Assembly: GCA_025354985.1 (NCBI GenBank)
Contig: JANXLU010000012.1
Location: 1-64,000, forward strand
Reading direction: 5' to 3'
DNA length: 64,000 nucleotides
DNA from: Chloroflexota bacterium
GTDB lineage: Bacteria; Chloroflexota; Anaerolineae; J036; Brachytrichaceae
The notes under the pieces were generated by a model, which was given only the letters and a program-made list of their open reading frames with translations, was not told the origin of the DNA and did no database searches. Shown here one piece after another: positions 9,701-18,021 of the stretch (its first letter is position 1; every line of letters starts with the position of its first letter). Position numbers and translations under genes: made by a program.

Positions 9701-9798
9701 GTCTTGGGCTGGCGCTTTTCATAGCTCTCGCTGGAACGCTATGGTTCCTGCGCCGTCTGCGCGCCTTTGAGGCGATCAAGCTAGGGATGACCGTTTAG
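6757..9798 (+). CDS. Large FtsX-like ABC transporter permease
   Basis: A 1013-residue membrane protein starting with GTG inside the stop of the adaptor gene. It has one N-terminal membrane segment (residues about 15-35) and a large extracytoplasmic domain to about 330. A first FtsX core follows (about 335-470), with the typical QESEIAMLRSRGATTLDV loop. After further membrane segments and a second external domain comes a second FtsX core from about 864, with RRRSVEIGVLRALGLGSGQM. The duplicated layout resembles LolC/E- or MacB-type mechanotransmission permeases, which move substrates outside the membrane. The ATPase must be encoded elsewhere. The substrate is unknown. Confidence 0.88.
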   Translation: MKLFNLFTFALRRLINQRLLALCLLIGLIAAAAFASAVPSYVDIAQGRVLQQRLQLLGVKANGGRGATEPFAVKYNHLSLGRDFIDQAGYQKLDDFVTSRRDWFVLPSLDVGRYASSDRYRVYASGDTKSLYTANDASKPTLLDPRPIQNELMYVSFDWLQNIESHVKLDEGEFPKLAAEGQPIEVMVERRLSNENGIRAGDTFTVIITEKTTVAVDLKTTKEINIEHPVAVKVTAVWRAIDERDSFWLVIPLGFREVFAVNKETFFQRVIPKSPEDIRMALWQVDLDEREFNVSKVDDLLYYANLVKTQAHELNGSFDLESRMLIALDRFRKTADELTLLLVIFGLPSFVMVLYFIALVGGMVVRQQESEIAMLRSRGATTLDVIILYVFQGLILGGVAVALGVPLGGLFAALIANTRSFLDFGLSADLLANVRWSQNSLKLATGAVSVGLVATIVPAVGAASRNIISYSANRNRGNMQPFWQRAYLDFLLLIPCAYGYWQLRNSGRLGLVDLTGEAIGTTALGNADPFSDPVRFLLPALFITAVGLVVARIVPWVCGLLARLLGSLDVGSRLITPLFLALRELARSAQEYLGPLVLLIFTLGIAVYGASTAKTLNDHLAETAYYGVGADARLEERGESNKPSAADQSFQRTPTTPEQDAEPELWTFKPVEEHLQIPGVQGVARVAFMDGLPKTLRGGNTDRAHLLAIDRPNYQQVGISAFRSDFAGGESFGGLMNDLGSAPNALLIQRQFATENTLKVGDKLAIEFLIDRAKVPITFTINGIFDNFPMYTPDLVDLKKRNLREFPFVANIGYVFESIGKEVPYDVLFKLAPNFTGFDLAREASDREFVVWSIYDARLKIRDEQLRPERQGLLGMLSAGFLLVTALTLVGFAVYTVLSFRRRSVEIGVLRALGLGSGQMAVYVILLQVLIVGAGAGAGVGLGVVVSQLFIPFLQVGGSLIADVPSFLPKIAWDEITLAYIGLGLALFIALAGTLWFLRRLRAFEAIKLGMTV

Positions 9799-9808
9799 GC
9801 ATGCATAG

Positions 9809-10504
9809 TCAGCTAATGGCTCGGGCGATCATAAATGCCGCCGCTGCCGCAAGGCCGCCAACGAGAGCAGTCTTTAATGCACTTTGTATGCGTTTCGCAC
9901 CGGTAAAGTATCCCTTGAGATAGCCAAACAAAAAGAGGGCGACAATAGTTACGGCCACAGATATGACCAGTGCCGAGGCTGCCCGTCCGACCAGAATGTA
10001 AGGGCTCAGTGGGATCAACCCGCCAACCATATAAGCGCCGGCGATCGTAAGTGCACTTTGCAAGGCCCGCTTGGGATCAGGCTCCTCCAAACCAAGCTCA
10101 AACCGCATCATAAAGTCGACCCATGCGGCGGGTTTGCTGCGCATCTTTAGAAGAATTGGTGCAATCTCAACCTCGTCCAGACCAAAAGATTTGAACACGT
10201 CCGATACTTCTGCGAGCTCCGCGTTTGGCTTGTCAATCACCTCGGTTTCTTCGCGAACGCGCTCGCTGGCGTAATGATCTGCATCACTCTTGGCGGCGAG
10301 ATACCCTCCAAGACCCATGGCAATGGAGCCTGCGGCTATCTCGGCAAGCCCCGCCGTAACAATGATCGCGGTTGAGCTTACCGCACCAGACAAACCAGCC
10401 GCCAGCGCAAATGGGACTGTCAAGCCATCGGACATGCCGATGACAATGTCTCGTATCATTGCTCCAGCGGTAAAGTGCTTTTCAATATGGGATGTGGTGG
10501 GCAT
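9809..10504 (-). CDS. VIT1/CCC1-family membrane transporter
   Basis: A 231-residue protein with the VIT/CCC1 arrangement. The first two membrane segments contain DIVIGMSDGLTVPFALAAGLSGA and GLAEIAAGSIAMGLGGYLAAKSDADHY. Then comes an acidic, charged cytoplasmic loop (about residues 75-140) and three C-terminal membrane segments. Characterised eukaryotic relatives carry Fe2+ or Mn2+ into vacuoles; bacterial members are presumed divalent-metal transporters, so metal efflux is the likely role. It sits tail to tail with the FtsX permease gene. A modest AGGA ribosome-binding site precedes the ATG. The Glu-rich loop could bind metal. Confidence 0.87.
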   Translation of the reverse strand: MPTTSHIEKHFTAGAMIRDIVIGMSDGLTVPFALAAGLSGAVSSTAIIVTAGLAEIAAGSIAMGLGGYLAAKSDADHYASERVREETEVIDKPNAELAEVSDVFKSFGLDEVEIAPILLKMRSKPAAWVDFMMRFELGLEEPDPKRALQSALTIAGAYMVGGLIPLSPYILVGRAASALVISVAVTIVALFLFGYLKGYFTGAKRIQSALKTALVGGLAAAAAFMIARAIS

Positions 10505-10565
10505 CTTGGGTCCTATTGTGCTTTACTTCGGCGCTGCATCAAAAGCTCAAAAGTTTCTCTTCAAA

Positions 10566-11123
10566 TCAAAACTTCAGAAACAGTGAATGGACTCTGTTAT
10601 CACGCGTCAGCTCTGGATGAAAGGATGTCACTAACATATTCCCTTGCCTGGCCGCAACGATGGCGCCATCTGGCAGCGTCGCCATCACCTCAACATCCGG
10701 CCCGACAGACTCAATAAGGGGCGCACGAATAAAAATTGCCTCATACGGATCTGCCAAACCTGCAATGCGCACCGGCGAAATAAATGAATCAACTTGACGG
10801 CCAAATGCATTGCGTTTGACCTTTATATCCATGACGCCCAGCGTCGGCTGGTCGCGCCCGACGTCTGTTGCCATAAATATCAACCCGGCGCACGTGCCCC
10901 AGGTTGGTTTACCACTCTTAATGAAGTCCCGGAGCGGTGGCATCAAGGCAAACCGCTCCGCCAACTTTGCAAATGTCGTGCTCTCGCCACCTGGCATGAT
11001 CAGAGCATCCAAACCCGTCAAATCTGACGGGAGTTTCACCTCGACCGCGTCCACACGCAATTGCAGAAGCATCTGCATGTGTTCCGCGAAGTCTCCTTGC
11101 AGTGCAAGCACGCCAACGCGCAT
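10566..11123 (-). CDS. pdxT: Pyridoxal 5'-phosphate synthase glutaminase subunit PdxT
   Basis: A 185-residue class I glutamine amidotransferase that releases ammonia from glutamine for the PdxS subunit in the DXP-independent vitamin B6 pathway. The start MRVGVLALQGDFAEH is the conserved PdxT N-terminus. A GTG 15 bases upstream is also in frame but would overlap pdxS. The GGEST oxyanion strip, nucleophile Cys78 in WGTCAG and the His169/Glu171 pair in SFHPELT are all present. It begins five bases after the pdxS stop, so the two subunits are made from one transcript in a 1:1 arrangement. Confidence 0.95.
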   Translation of the reverse strand: MRVGVLALQGDFAEHMQMLLQLRVDAVEVKLPSDLTGLDALIMPGGESTTFAKLAERFALMPPLRDFIKSGKPTWGTCAGLIFMATDVGRDQPTLGVMDIKVKRNAFGRQVDSFISPVRIAGLADPYEAIFIRAPLIESVGPDVEVMATLPDGAIVAARQGNMLVTSFHPELTRDNRVHSLFLKF

Positions 11124-11127
11124 AGGC

Positions 11128-12075
11128 TTACCAACCACGGCCGGCCATCTTCTGATCCGCGGGCAAACTGCTGATGTTGATACCTACCATTGGCTCGCCC
11201 AAATTCTTGCTTACCTCGGCGATGATCTTGTAGTCCCGGAAGTGGGTGGTCGCCTCGACGATGGCCTTGGCGCGTCGGGCCGGGTCTCCGCTCTTAAATA
11301 TCCCGCTTCCGACAAACACGCCATCCACGCCAATCTCCATCATCAGTGCGGCATCTGCAGGTGTTGCGATACCACCCGCGGCGAACAGAACGACCGGCAG
11401 CCGACCCAAGTTTGCTGTTTCTTCAACCAATGCATAGGGCGCACCAATCTCTTTGGCATATGTAAACAGTTCCGCACGATTCATGTTCTGCACCCGCCGA
11501 ATGTCACCGAGTATTGCGCGTGCATGGCGCACGGCTTCGACCACGTCACCCGTGCCCGCTTCACCCTTGCTGCGGATCATTGCGGCGCCTTCATTTATTC
11601 GTCGCAATGCCTCACCCAGGTTTCGCGCGCCACACACAAATGGTACCTTGAAACCACGCTTGTCAACATGATTTTCTTCATCCGCCGGGGTCAATACCTC
11701 GCTTTCATCGATGTAATCCACGCCAAGTGCTTCGAGTACCCGGGCCTCAACATAGTGCCCAATCCGGCACTTTGCCATCACCGGAACCGTCGTGATTCCA
11801 ATAATGCCCTCAATCATCCCCGGATCACTCATCCTCGCGACGCCACCATTCTTGCGGATGTCCGCGGGCACGCGCTCTAGCGCCATAACCGAACAAGCGC
11901 CGGCATCCTCGGCGATTTTGGCCTGTTCGGGCGTCACGACATCCATGATCACGCCACCCTTGAGCATCTGGGCCAGACCACGCTTTAGAGCTTCGGTTCC
12001 TGATTCATGACCACGCCCGTTCCTGCTTGTGGTCAGTTCCGCCTTGCCATTTGTTTCCATCACTTTGTTTTCCAT
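11128..12075 (-). CDS. pdxS: Pyridoxal 5'-phosphate synthase lyase subunit PdxS
   Basis: A 315-residue TIM-barrel synthase that joins ribose 5-phosphate, glyceraldehyde 3-phosphate and ammonia into PLP. Strongly conserved segments include [42 protein letters not shown] (Schiff-base lysine), [10 protein letters not shown] and [12 protein letters not shown] start at ATG 12075 rather than the open frame to 12159, because AAGGGA lies about nine bases upstream and the N-terminus then fits the family with only a short Asn/Lys-rich extension. The pair pdxS-pdxT forms a minus-strand operon with its own promoter at 12115-12142. Confidence 0.95.
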   Translation of the reverse strand: MENKVMETNGKAELTTSRNGRGHESGTEALKRGLAQMLKGGVIMDVVTPEQAKIAEDAGACSVMALERVPADIRKNGGVARMSDPGMIEGIIGITTVPVMAKCRIGHYVEARVLEALGVDYIDESEVLTPADEENHVDKRGFKVPFVCGARNLGEALRRINEGAAMIRSKGEAGTGDVVEAVRHARAILGDIRRVQNMNRAELFTYAKEIGAPYALVEETANLGRLPVVLFAAGGIATPADAALMMEIGVDGVFVGSGIFKSGDPARRAKAIVEATTHFRDYKIIAEVSKNLGEPMVGINISSLPADQKMAGRGW

Positions 12076-12114
12076 TTTGTTTATTTCCCTTTTGTCCTGA
12101 TGGACGATGATGCC

Positions 12115-12142
12115 AAGATACCGCGAAAATGGCATCTGACAA
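12115..12142 (-). promoter_or_regulatory. Probable sigma-70-type promoter of pdxS-pdxT
   Basis: On the minus strand TTGTCA (12142-12137) and TATCTT (12120-12115) are separated by 16 bases. The expected start near 12108 gives a short 5' leader that contains the AAGGGA ribosome-binding site before ATG 12075. Confidence 0.5.
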
Positions 12143-12204
12143 GCACCACTTTCATCCAAAAGAATGGTGCCAATATTTCCTGGCAGCGTTGCACGCGGAC
12201 AGCA

Positions 12205-12210
12205 TAAAAT
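12205..12210 (+). promoter_or_regulatory. -10 box of the TerC gene (leaderless type)
   Basis: TAAAAT ends six bases before the GTG start at 12217. The spacer TGAGGT has a weak purine stretch too close to act as a normal Shine-Dalgarno, so a leaderless transcript is likely. Confidence 0.45.
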
Positions 12211-12216
12211 TGAGGT

Positions 12217-13191
12217 GTGATCGAGATAGAAACACTTGCGTTTTCAGGCTTCGTTCTGTTTGTGCTGATTGTTATAGCTATAGACCTATTCCTATTTCAG
12301 CGCAATCCGCACGTGATGTCGGTCAAGCAGGCCGCCCGTGCCAGCATCTTTTGGATATTCCTGGCGCTGCTGGTCAATGCATTGATTTTTCTTTGGAAGG
12401 GCCGCACCGCCGGCATCGAGTTTTTTACCGGTTGGCTGTTGGAACAGTCGCTCAGTGTTGACAATTTATTCGTTTTTCTGCTGATTTTTGGCTTTTTTAA
12501 AGTTGAGCCCCGCTACCAACGACGGGTGCTCGTTTGGGGCATAGTTGGAGCGCTCATTATGCGTGGATTATTTATCGGTCTGGGCACCACGGTGCTGGCT
12601 GCGTTTCAACCAATCATCTATGTTTTTGGCGCTTTTTTGGTCTACACCGGCATGAATCTGGCGCGTGAATCAGACGACAATGAGACCGACTTCAATGATT
12701 CTGCCGTGGTGAGGTTCGTGCGTCGTCTGCTGCCGTTCACCGATCGCTATCGCGACGAGCACTTTTTTGTATGGGAGGCCGGCAGGCGTCTGGCCACTCC
12801 CTTGCTTATGGTTCTTGTTGTCATTGAAACCACGGATTTGCTATTCGCGGTGGATTCGATTCCGGCGGTGATTGCAATCACAAAGGATCCTTTTATCGTT
12901 TTCTCCTCAAACGTCATGGCGATTTTGGGTTTGCGCGCTCTATATTTTTTGCTAGCCGGAGTTATCGACAAAATACATTATTTGAAATATGCTCTGGCGG
13001 CGATTCTGTCATTTGTCGGGCTGAAAATGATGACAGAAGATTGGCTGCTTGAACCCATCCTGCACATCACGAAGGACAGCCTAACGATCATCACGTTGTC
13101 GTTCATCATCGGCACGCTATCGGTCGCAATTCTCGCCTCGCTGCTGCGCAATAGGCGCATAACCCGATCACAGATTCGCGCAGGTCTGTAA
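12217..13191 (+). CDS. TerC/Alx-family integral membrane protein
   Basis: A 324-residue protein with about nine hydrophobic segments. It contains the TerC signatures [23 protein letters not shown] and [18 protein letters not shown], with membrane-buried acidic residues in both halves of the pseudo-repeat. Family members such as E. coli Alx export manganese, and others are linked to tellurite resistance or metalation of exported proteins. Manganese export is the most likely role here, by inference. The start is GTG with a -10 box six bases upstream. It is divergent from pdxS. No recognisable yybP-ykoY manganese riboswitch fits in the short upstream region. Confidence 0.88.
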   Translation: MIEIETLAFSGFVLFVLIVIAIDLFLFQRNPHVMSVKQAARASIFWIFLALLVNALIFLWKGRTAGIEFFTGWLLEQSLSVDNLFVFLLIFGFFKVEPRYQRRVLVWGIVGALIMRGLFIGLGTTVLAAFQPIIYVFGAFLVYTGMNLARESDDNETDFNDSAVVRFVRRLLPFTDRYRDEHFFVWEAGRRLATPLLMVLVVIETTDLLFAVDSIPAVIAITKDPFIVFSSNVMAILGLRALYFLLAGVIDKIHYLKYALAAILSFVGLKMMTEDWLLEPILHITKDSLTIITLSFIIGTLSVAILASLLRNRRITRSQIRAGL

Positions 13192-13254
13192 CAGCCTGGC
13201 ATGACCGATGGCTGCAGCACAATTGGAGATTTCGTCACCGATTGTTGTGACCGC

Positions 13255-13803
13255 TCACGTACTGTTGAGGGTTAATTGAGGTCCGCTCTTAGATATCATG
13301 AGCGCCATCAATGCCGCAGTGATGCCAATGACACCTGCCACGAAAAACGCCGGTCCATAATCACCCAACGCGGACCGGGCGACGCCGCCGAGCCAGGCGG
13401 CCGAAGCGGCGCCAATTTGATGCGCACAAAACACCCAGCCATACACGGTACCAACATTTTTGCGGCCAAACGTATCGGCACACAAAAACCAGGTCAGTTC
13501 AAACTCCGAGCGCAACCTTGCGCTAAAGACCATCGATGCGGCCACCAACAACATGCTGACCATCATCATGCAACGCGGCCCAAACCGATCCATCAGCCAA
13601 CCGCTTACGGGTGCGGCGGCGCCGTAGAACACAAGCCCAAGTGCAATCGCCGCACTTATGACGGGACGTGACAGGGCAATGTCCGCATCGCTCAACATGG
13701 GCACCTGGAAAACACCCGGTGCGCTGCGAACACCCGCACTCAACAGCACCGCCGCGACTGCCACGCCAACCACTATCCAGCCATAAAACAGCTTTCCCTT
13801 CAT
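13255..13803 (-). pseudogene. MFS transporter with a large internal in-frame deletion
   Basis: The 182 residues match the two ends of a roughly 400-residue major facilitator protein. Residues 1-104 give the N-terminal part (YGWIVVGVAVAA, SAGVRSAPGVFQVP, then the loop GWLMDRFGPRCMM, about three membrane segments). Near residue 105 the sequence jumps to a C-terminal segment (ADTFGRKNVGTVYGWVFCAHQIGAA) followed by the last two membrane segments. About 200 residues from the middle are missing without a frameshift. A five-helix MFS protein cannot transport by the known mechanism, so this is probably a decaying gene. Expression as a small membrane protein cannot be excluded. It is divergent from the aldo/keto reductase gene. 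Confidence 0.65.
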
Positions 13804-13852
13804 AGAGCGTGCAATTATGGGAAGTTCAGTGAGGTGGGGCAGGGTGCCGCAG

Positions 13853-13858
13853 TATCAT
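13853..13858 (+). promoter_or_regulatory. -10 box of the aldo/keto reductase gene (leaderless type)
   Basis: TATCAT lies six bases before the ATG at 13865, with no Shine-Dalgarno between. This supports 13865 rather than the in-frame ATG at 13817 as the start. Confidence 0.5.
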
Positions 13859-13864
13859 CAGTGC

Positions 13865-14863
13865 ATGCCATACCTTGCCGCAACCACCCGCTATCAATCC
13901 ATGCTCTACAACCGATCCGGCCGCAGCGGTCTAAAAATTCCGGCCATTGCGCTCGGCCTTTGGCATAACTTTGCCGGTGTTGATGTGCATGAAAATTCAC
14001 GCGCAATGTTGCTCCATGCATTTGATCGTGGAATTACCCACTTCGATCTTGCCAACAACTATGGCCCGCCGGCTGGTTCTGCCGAGGAAACCTTTGGCCG
14101 GGTTCTGGCTGGCGACCTCAAACCTTATCGCGATGAACTGATTATTTCAAGCAAGGCCGGATATGGAATGTGGCCGGGACCCTATGGTGATTTTGGGTCG
14201 CGCAAATATTTGGTTGCCAGCATAGACCAAAGTCTTCTACGTATGGGACTGGACTATGTTGACGTCTTCTATCACCACCGCCCCGATCCTGAAACGCCGC
14301 TGGAGGAGACAATGGGCGCCCTTGATTTCATCGTGCGCAGCGGTCGTGCGCTGTATGTCGGTTTATCAAATTACAGACCCGAACAAACCCGGCTGGCCGC
14401 AAAAATTCTGCGCGAACTGGGCACACCGTGTGTCATCCATCAACCCTCCTATAGCATGCTAAACCGCTGGATTGAAGACGGGCTCATAGCGACACTGTCA
14501 GAAGAGGGGATTGGCTGCATCGTGTTTTCACCGCTTGCGCAGGGGTTGTTGAGCAGCAAGTATCTGGCCGGTGTTCCCGATGGTTCACGTGCCTCGAAGC
14601 CCCACGGTTTTCTAAAACCCGCGCAAATTACCGATGAAAAAATGCACCGGGTTCAGCAGCTAAACGGGGTGGCTCAGGCACGCGGTCAAACACTGGCCCA
14701 AATGGCCCTCGCCTGGGTGCTGCGCCACCCAACCATGACGTCGGCGTTGATTGGCGCCAGCAGCATTGCGCAGATTGACGATGCCATTGATGCACTGACA
14801 AATCTTGCATTTGCACCCGAGGAACTGGCGTCAATAGAACGCATCCTACTTCAAACCACTTGA
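13865..14863 (+). CDS. Aldo/keto reductase, YghZ-like
   Basis: A 332-residue NADPH-dependent aldo/keto reductase. The N-terminus YNRSGRSGLKIPAIALGLW and the segments ITHFDLANNYGPPAGSAEETFG, RDELIISSKAGYGMWPGPYGDFGSRKYL and DVFYHHRPDPETPLEETMGAL match the YghZ branch, which reduces L-glyceraldehyde 3-phosphate and methylglyoxal. The catalytic tetrad is visible: Asp and Tyr in DLANNY, Lys in SSKAG, His in YHHR. The C-terminal cofactor part includes ALIGASS. I start at 13865 because of the -10 box placement. The 3' end overlaps the convergent ABC permease gene by 18 bases. Confidence 0.9.
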   Translation: MPYLAATTRYQSMLYNRSGRSGLKIPAIALGLWHNFAGVDVHENSRAMLLHAFDRGITHFDLANNYGPPAGSAEETFGRVLAGDLKPYRDELIISSKAGYGMWPGPYGDFGSRKYLVASIDQSLLRMGLDYVDVFYHHRPDPETPLEETMGALDFIVRSGRALYVGLSNYRPEQTRLAAKILRELGTPCVIHQPSYSMLNRWIEDGLIATLSEEGIGCIVFSPLAQGLLSSKYLAGVPDGSRASKPHGFLKPAQITDEKMHRVQQLNGVAQARGQTLAQMALAWVLRHPTMTSALIGASSIAQIDDAIDALTNLAFAPEELASIERILLQTT

Positions 14864-15676
14864 CACAAAACTGGCAACAAACTGTTTCTGAAAAACGATG
14901 AACAGGACGAGCAGTGGCCACACGACCAGCAGGGTCCCAGCCATAAGCAACCCCCACTCCGCCCCGCTTTCACCCATTTGGGTAAAAGAGGCCAGTCCCA
15001 CCGTGATGGTCCGGGTGGATACGCTACTCGTCACCACCAGCGGCCAAAGAAAGTCGTTCCAGTGCGACGAGATCGATGTAACTGCAAAAGCGGTCAGCGC
15101 CGGCCGCGCAGGCGGCAGATACACATGCCACAATGTCTGCCACCACGTTGCCCCGTCGATACGCGCAGCATCCTCATAATCCAAGGGAACCGTTCGAAAA
15201 GTTTGACGCAGCAGAAAAGTGCCAAATGCCGAGGCCCAAAAGGGCATCATGATCGCCGGCAGCGTGTCATAGAGACCCATACTCCGAATTGTGCTGTAGT
15301 TTGGGATAATCAACGCGGCGGTGGGAACGAGCAACTGCATCAAGAATAGGATAAACAGCAGCTCACGTCCTGGAAATTTCACCCGCGCAAATACAAACCC
15401 GGCAAGCGTAACGGTCACGAGCTGGATGATCAAAATACCCGCCACAACAATCAGTGTGTTGCGATAGTAGGTTTCAAACGGCGCGGCCGACAATGCGCGC
15501 GCAAAGCTTGCAAGCGACAGCCCCCCACCCCACCACGAACTGCCAATTGCAATTGGTGCGCCCGGCGGCCGAAGTGATAACGCAATAGCCCACAAAAGTG
15601 GCACGCTCCACACCAGCGCGATAACCAGTAACAGCGCGGTTCCGAAGGTTTTGTCGCGCGATCTAGGTTGCATCAT
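14846..15676 (-). CDS. ABC sugar transporter permease, MalG/UgpE type
   Basis: A 276-residue inner-membrane permease with six hydrophobic segments. The EAA loop that contacts the ATPase is YEDAARIDGATWWQTLWHVYLPPARPALTA, typical of the carbohydrate uptake type 1 family. It is the second permease of a binding protein-permease-permease set on the minus strand, overlapping the upstream permease gene by 14 bases. It would form the channel with that protein and import a sugar or glycerol phosphate compound. No ATPase gene is in the cluster, so a shared MsmX/UgpC-like ATPase encoded elsewhere is expected. Confidence 0.9.
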   Translation of the reverse strand: MMQPRSRDKTFGTALLLVIALVWSVPLLWAIALSLRPPGAPIAIGSSWWGGGLSLASFARALSAAPFETYYRNTLIVVAGILIIQLVTVTLAGFVFARVKFPGRELLFILFLMQLLVPTAALIIPNYSTIRSMGLYDTLPAIMMPFWASAFGTFLLRQTFRTVPLDYEDAARIDGATWWQTLWHVYLPPARPALTAFAVTSISSHWNDFLWPLVVTSSVSTRTITVGLASFTQMGESGAEWGLLMAGTLLVVWPLLVLFIVFQKQFVASFVSSGLK

Positions 15677-16547
15677 GACTGCGTCTGTCTGAGACCACTG
15701 CGTTGATTATGGTGAATATAAGTAGCAAGGCCAGCAAAATAGTTGTTTGGGCATAGGCCGAGCCCGTGTCCTGAAAGCGAAAGTTGGTTTCGTAAATGTT
15801 AAACAGCAGCAGATTACTCGCATTATTCGGTCCACCCTGCGTCATCACATACAGTTGATCCACGGTTTGAAAGGCGCCTGTAACCGCTATTGTCGTGATA
15901 AATACCGTCGTTCCACGAAGCAATGGAAGCGAAACATGCCGGAGCGTTTGCAAGCGGCCCGCCCCGTCCAGCCTGGCAGCTTCCATAACATCAGTGGGCA
16001 ACCCTTGTAACCCCGCCAGATAAAACACCATTAAGAAACCGGTCTGCTTCCAAATAAGCATGACGCAAATGGCGGGCAATACCAATGTCGAAGTTCCCAG
16101 GAAATTCCGGGGCGAACCACCCAAGTCCCTAAAAACACTGTTGATCAGGCCAAAATCTACGTTATATAGCAGCAACCAAATGGTTGCTGCGCTGACCATG
16201 GGCAACACAGTCGGATAAAAGATACCCGATCGCAGCCAGCCAATACCGCGAATTTTCTGATTTAGAAGTACGGCAATTAGAAACGCCAACACCAGCGAAA
16301 TCGGAACAGTAATCAGAACCAGCAGGAGCGTATTGCCCAGCACCTTGATGAATTGGTCATCCTCAAACAATCGAGTAAAGTTTCCAAGACCGTCCCACAC
16401 TGGCTGGCCACGCGTCGCGGCATTTCGTCTAAAGAAGCTGTTGATAATCGTTTGAAGGACCGGCCACACCGTAAATGCTCCAAGCAGAAAGACTGAAGGT
16501 GCGAGCAGTGCAAGCCCCAAAACAATGGATCTCAACTTGCTAATCAT
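15663..16547 (-). CDS. ABC sugar transporter permease, MalF/UgpA type
   Basis: A 294-residue permease with six predicted membrane segments and the motif ARLDGAGRLQTLRHVSLPLLRGTT, the EAA loop of CUT1 permeases. It partners the downstream permease (overlap of 14 bases) and the upstream binding protein. An 85-base gap containing a hairpin with a T-run separates it from the binding-protein gene, which should lower permease expression relative to the binding protein. Confidence 0.9.
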   Translation of the reverse strand: MISKLRSIVLGLALLAPSVFLLGAFTVWPVLQTIINSFFRRNAATRGQPVWDGLGNFTRLFEDDQFIKVLGNTLLLVLITVPISLVLAFLIAVLLNQKIRGIGWLRSGIFYPTVLPMVSAATIWLLLYNVDFGLINSVFRDLGGSPRNFLGTSTLVLPAICVMLIWKQTGFLMVFYLAGLQGLPTDVMEAARLDGAGRLQTLRHVSLPLLRGTTVFITTIAVTGAFQTVDQLYVMTQGGPNNASNLLLFNIYETNFRFQDTGSAYAQTTILLALLLIFTIINAVVSDRRSHDAT

Positions 16548-16576
16548 GTTTCAACATTCGCAACGAAGTACAAAAA

Positions 16577-16606
16577 GCGGTCGGTGCACCAAAGTACACC
16601 GACCGC
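16577..16606 (-). terminator. Intercistronic terminator or attenuating hairpin
   Basis: Perfect 10-bp stem (GCGGTCGGTG with CACCGACCGC) and a 10-base loop, followed on the minus strand by TTTTTG. It lies between the binding-protein gene and the first permease gene. Such elements commonly cut transcription partway so that binding protein is made in excess. Confidence 0.7.
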
Positions 16607-16631
16607 ATTGCTCTTGGTCAACCATCCCGGG

Positions 16632-17975
16632 TTATTTGAATTGTGACAGCAACTTGTCTGCTGTGACCTGGGCCTCATCCAATGCCTGCTTGGGGGCCTT
16701 TTTGCCCTCAATTGCGGCTTGAATGGCGTTGCCATAAATCTTCTGAACTTCCGCACCCTGATGACTGGTCAGTTCTTTCTGCGCAAACTGCAGTTGATCC
16801 CGTGCAATTCCATACTGCGGCTTTTCCGCAATAAGCTTCTTCATGAGGTCGGTGTCATAGCTGCTCTTGCGGCTGGCGATATAGCCGGTATCGCGACTCC
16901 ATTCTGCAGCCATCTCCGGCTGGCTCAAAAACTGAATCAGCTTCCAGGCAGCATCCTTCTGATCCTGTGGGGCGCCCTTAAAAATATACAAGTTTCCGCC
17001 ACCAGTGGGCGCGCCGAAGCCGTTCTTGCCTGGGATAAAGGCTACACCTACATCTGCTGGATTCGGAAACTTACCCAGAATGTTGGTCAGTGAACCAGTG
17101 GTGTGAATGATCATGCTGGCTTTGCCTGCAACAAACGCATCCGGAGTGGTGGCCCACGGAATGATTCCTTCCGGGTGTACTTTGTCCGTCTTAATCAGCT
17201 TGACAAAATACTCAAGGCTCTCAGTTGACTCGGCTGTGTTCAAAAACACTTTGTTGGCTTCCGTGCCCACAACGTTTTTGCCCAGGCTTATTGGCCAGGC
17301 CTGAAAAATCCAATATGGAAACCCATCACTTGGAATCTGCAATCCCCAGCGCTCGCCATTTGGTTTTGTCAGCTTCTTTGCGGCATCAGCGAGTTCCGTC
17401 CAGTTCTTGGGCGGGTTATTGGGGTCCAAACCCACTTCTTTGAATTGGGCCTTGTTGTAATACATAACGGGCGTGCTGCGCTGAAATGGTATTCCCCAAA
17501 CCTTGCCCTTGTCATCCTTGCTATTCAACATAAACGCGGGGAAAAAGTCATTAACATAGGCATCTCCCGCCTTCTGCAGATAAGGATCCAGATTTTCGAT
17601 CAGGTCTGCATCCAGCAAAGTAAACAAATCGGTGCTGAGCAAAACCGCCACGGCGGGGGGCTTTCCGCCACCTTGAACCGTGGTTTGTATCTTGGTCAAT
17701 ACATCAGGATATCCGCCGGCAAAAACTGCCTTGGCCTTGATACCCGGGTTGACCGCATTAAACCGCTCCATATAGCCATCCATAATCTTGGCAATTGGTC
17801 CACCTACGGCTACTGGAAAATATAGTTCGATTTCTGTCGCGGCGGCTGCAACAGGTGTGGTCGTTGGCTTGGCTGCCGACGCCGTTGGGGCGGCCGTTGG
17901 CGCTGGGGCACAAGCGGCAAGCACCAGTGCGGCGGAAAGTCCTGTAAGTAGCTGTCGGCGAGTTACGTGATGCAT
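16632..17975 (-). CDS. ABC transporter sugar-binding lipoprotein, UgpB-like
   Basis: A 447-residue extracellular solute-binding protein. ATG 17975 is preceded by AAGGAG at good spacing and starts a lipoprotein signal ending LVLAAC, then an Ala/Thr/Pro-rich linker. The mature part begins EIELYFPVAVGGPIAKIMDGY and continues with GGGKPPAVAVLLSTDLFTLLD. That fits the family-1 binding proteins closest to glycerol-3-phosphate (UgpB) binders, though sugars are equally possible. C-terminal segments DQKDAAWKLIQFLSQPEMAAEW and GYIASRKSSY are typical of the family. It is the first gene of the transporter operon. Confidence 0.9.
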   Translation of the reverse strand: MHHVTRRQLLTGLSAALVLAACAPAPTAAPTASAAKPTTTPVAAAATEIELYFPVAVGGPIAKIMDGYMERFNAVNPGIKAKAVFAGGYPDVLTKIQTTVQGGGKPPAVAVLLSTDLFTLLDADLIENLDPYLQKAGDAYVNDFFPAFMLNSKDDKGKVWGIPFQRSTPVMYYNKAQFKEVGLDPNNPPKNWTELADAAKKLTKPNGERWGLQIPSDGFPYWIFQAWPISLGKNVVGTEANKVFLNTAESTESLEYFVKLIKTDKVHPEGIIPWATTPDAFVAGKASMIIHTTGSLTNILGKFPNPADVGVAFIPGKNGFGAPTGGGNLYIFKGAPQDQKDAAWKLIQFLSQPEMAAEWSRDTGYIASRKSSYDTDLMKKLIAEKPQYGIARDQLQFAQKELTSHQGAEVQKIYGNAIQAAIEGKKAPKQALDEAQVTADKLLSQFK

Positions 17976-18021
17976 ATGTTTTTCTCCTTGAGGGAATCGT
18001 GTGGGCCTCTCAAACACAAGA

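Noticed and set aside
10810-11880. 356-residue plus-strand open frame
   Set aside because: It is antisense to pdxT and pdxS, which are unmistakable, and its composition (His/Cys/Arg-rich) is that of a shadow frame.
12076-12216. yybP-ykoY manganese riboswitch before the TerC gene
   Set aside because: The -10 box lies six bases before the GTG start, leaving no room for a transcribed riboswitch, and no motif was recognised.
13255-13803. Frameshifted full-length MFS gene
   Set aside because: No neighbouring frame contains the missing middle of the protein; the DNA itself is absent and the frame is continuous across the junction.
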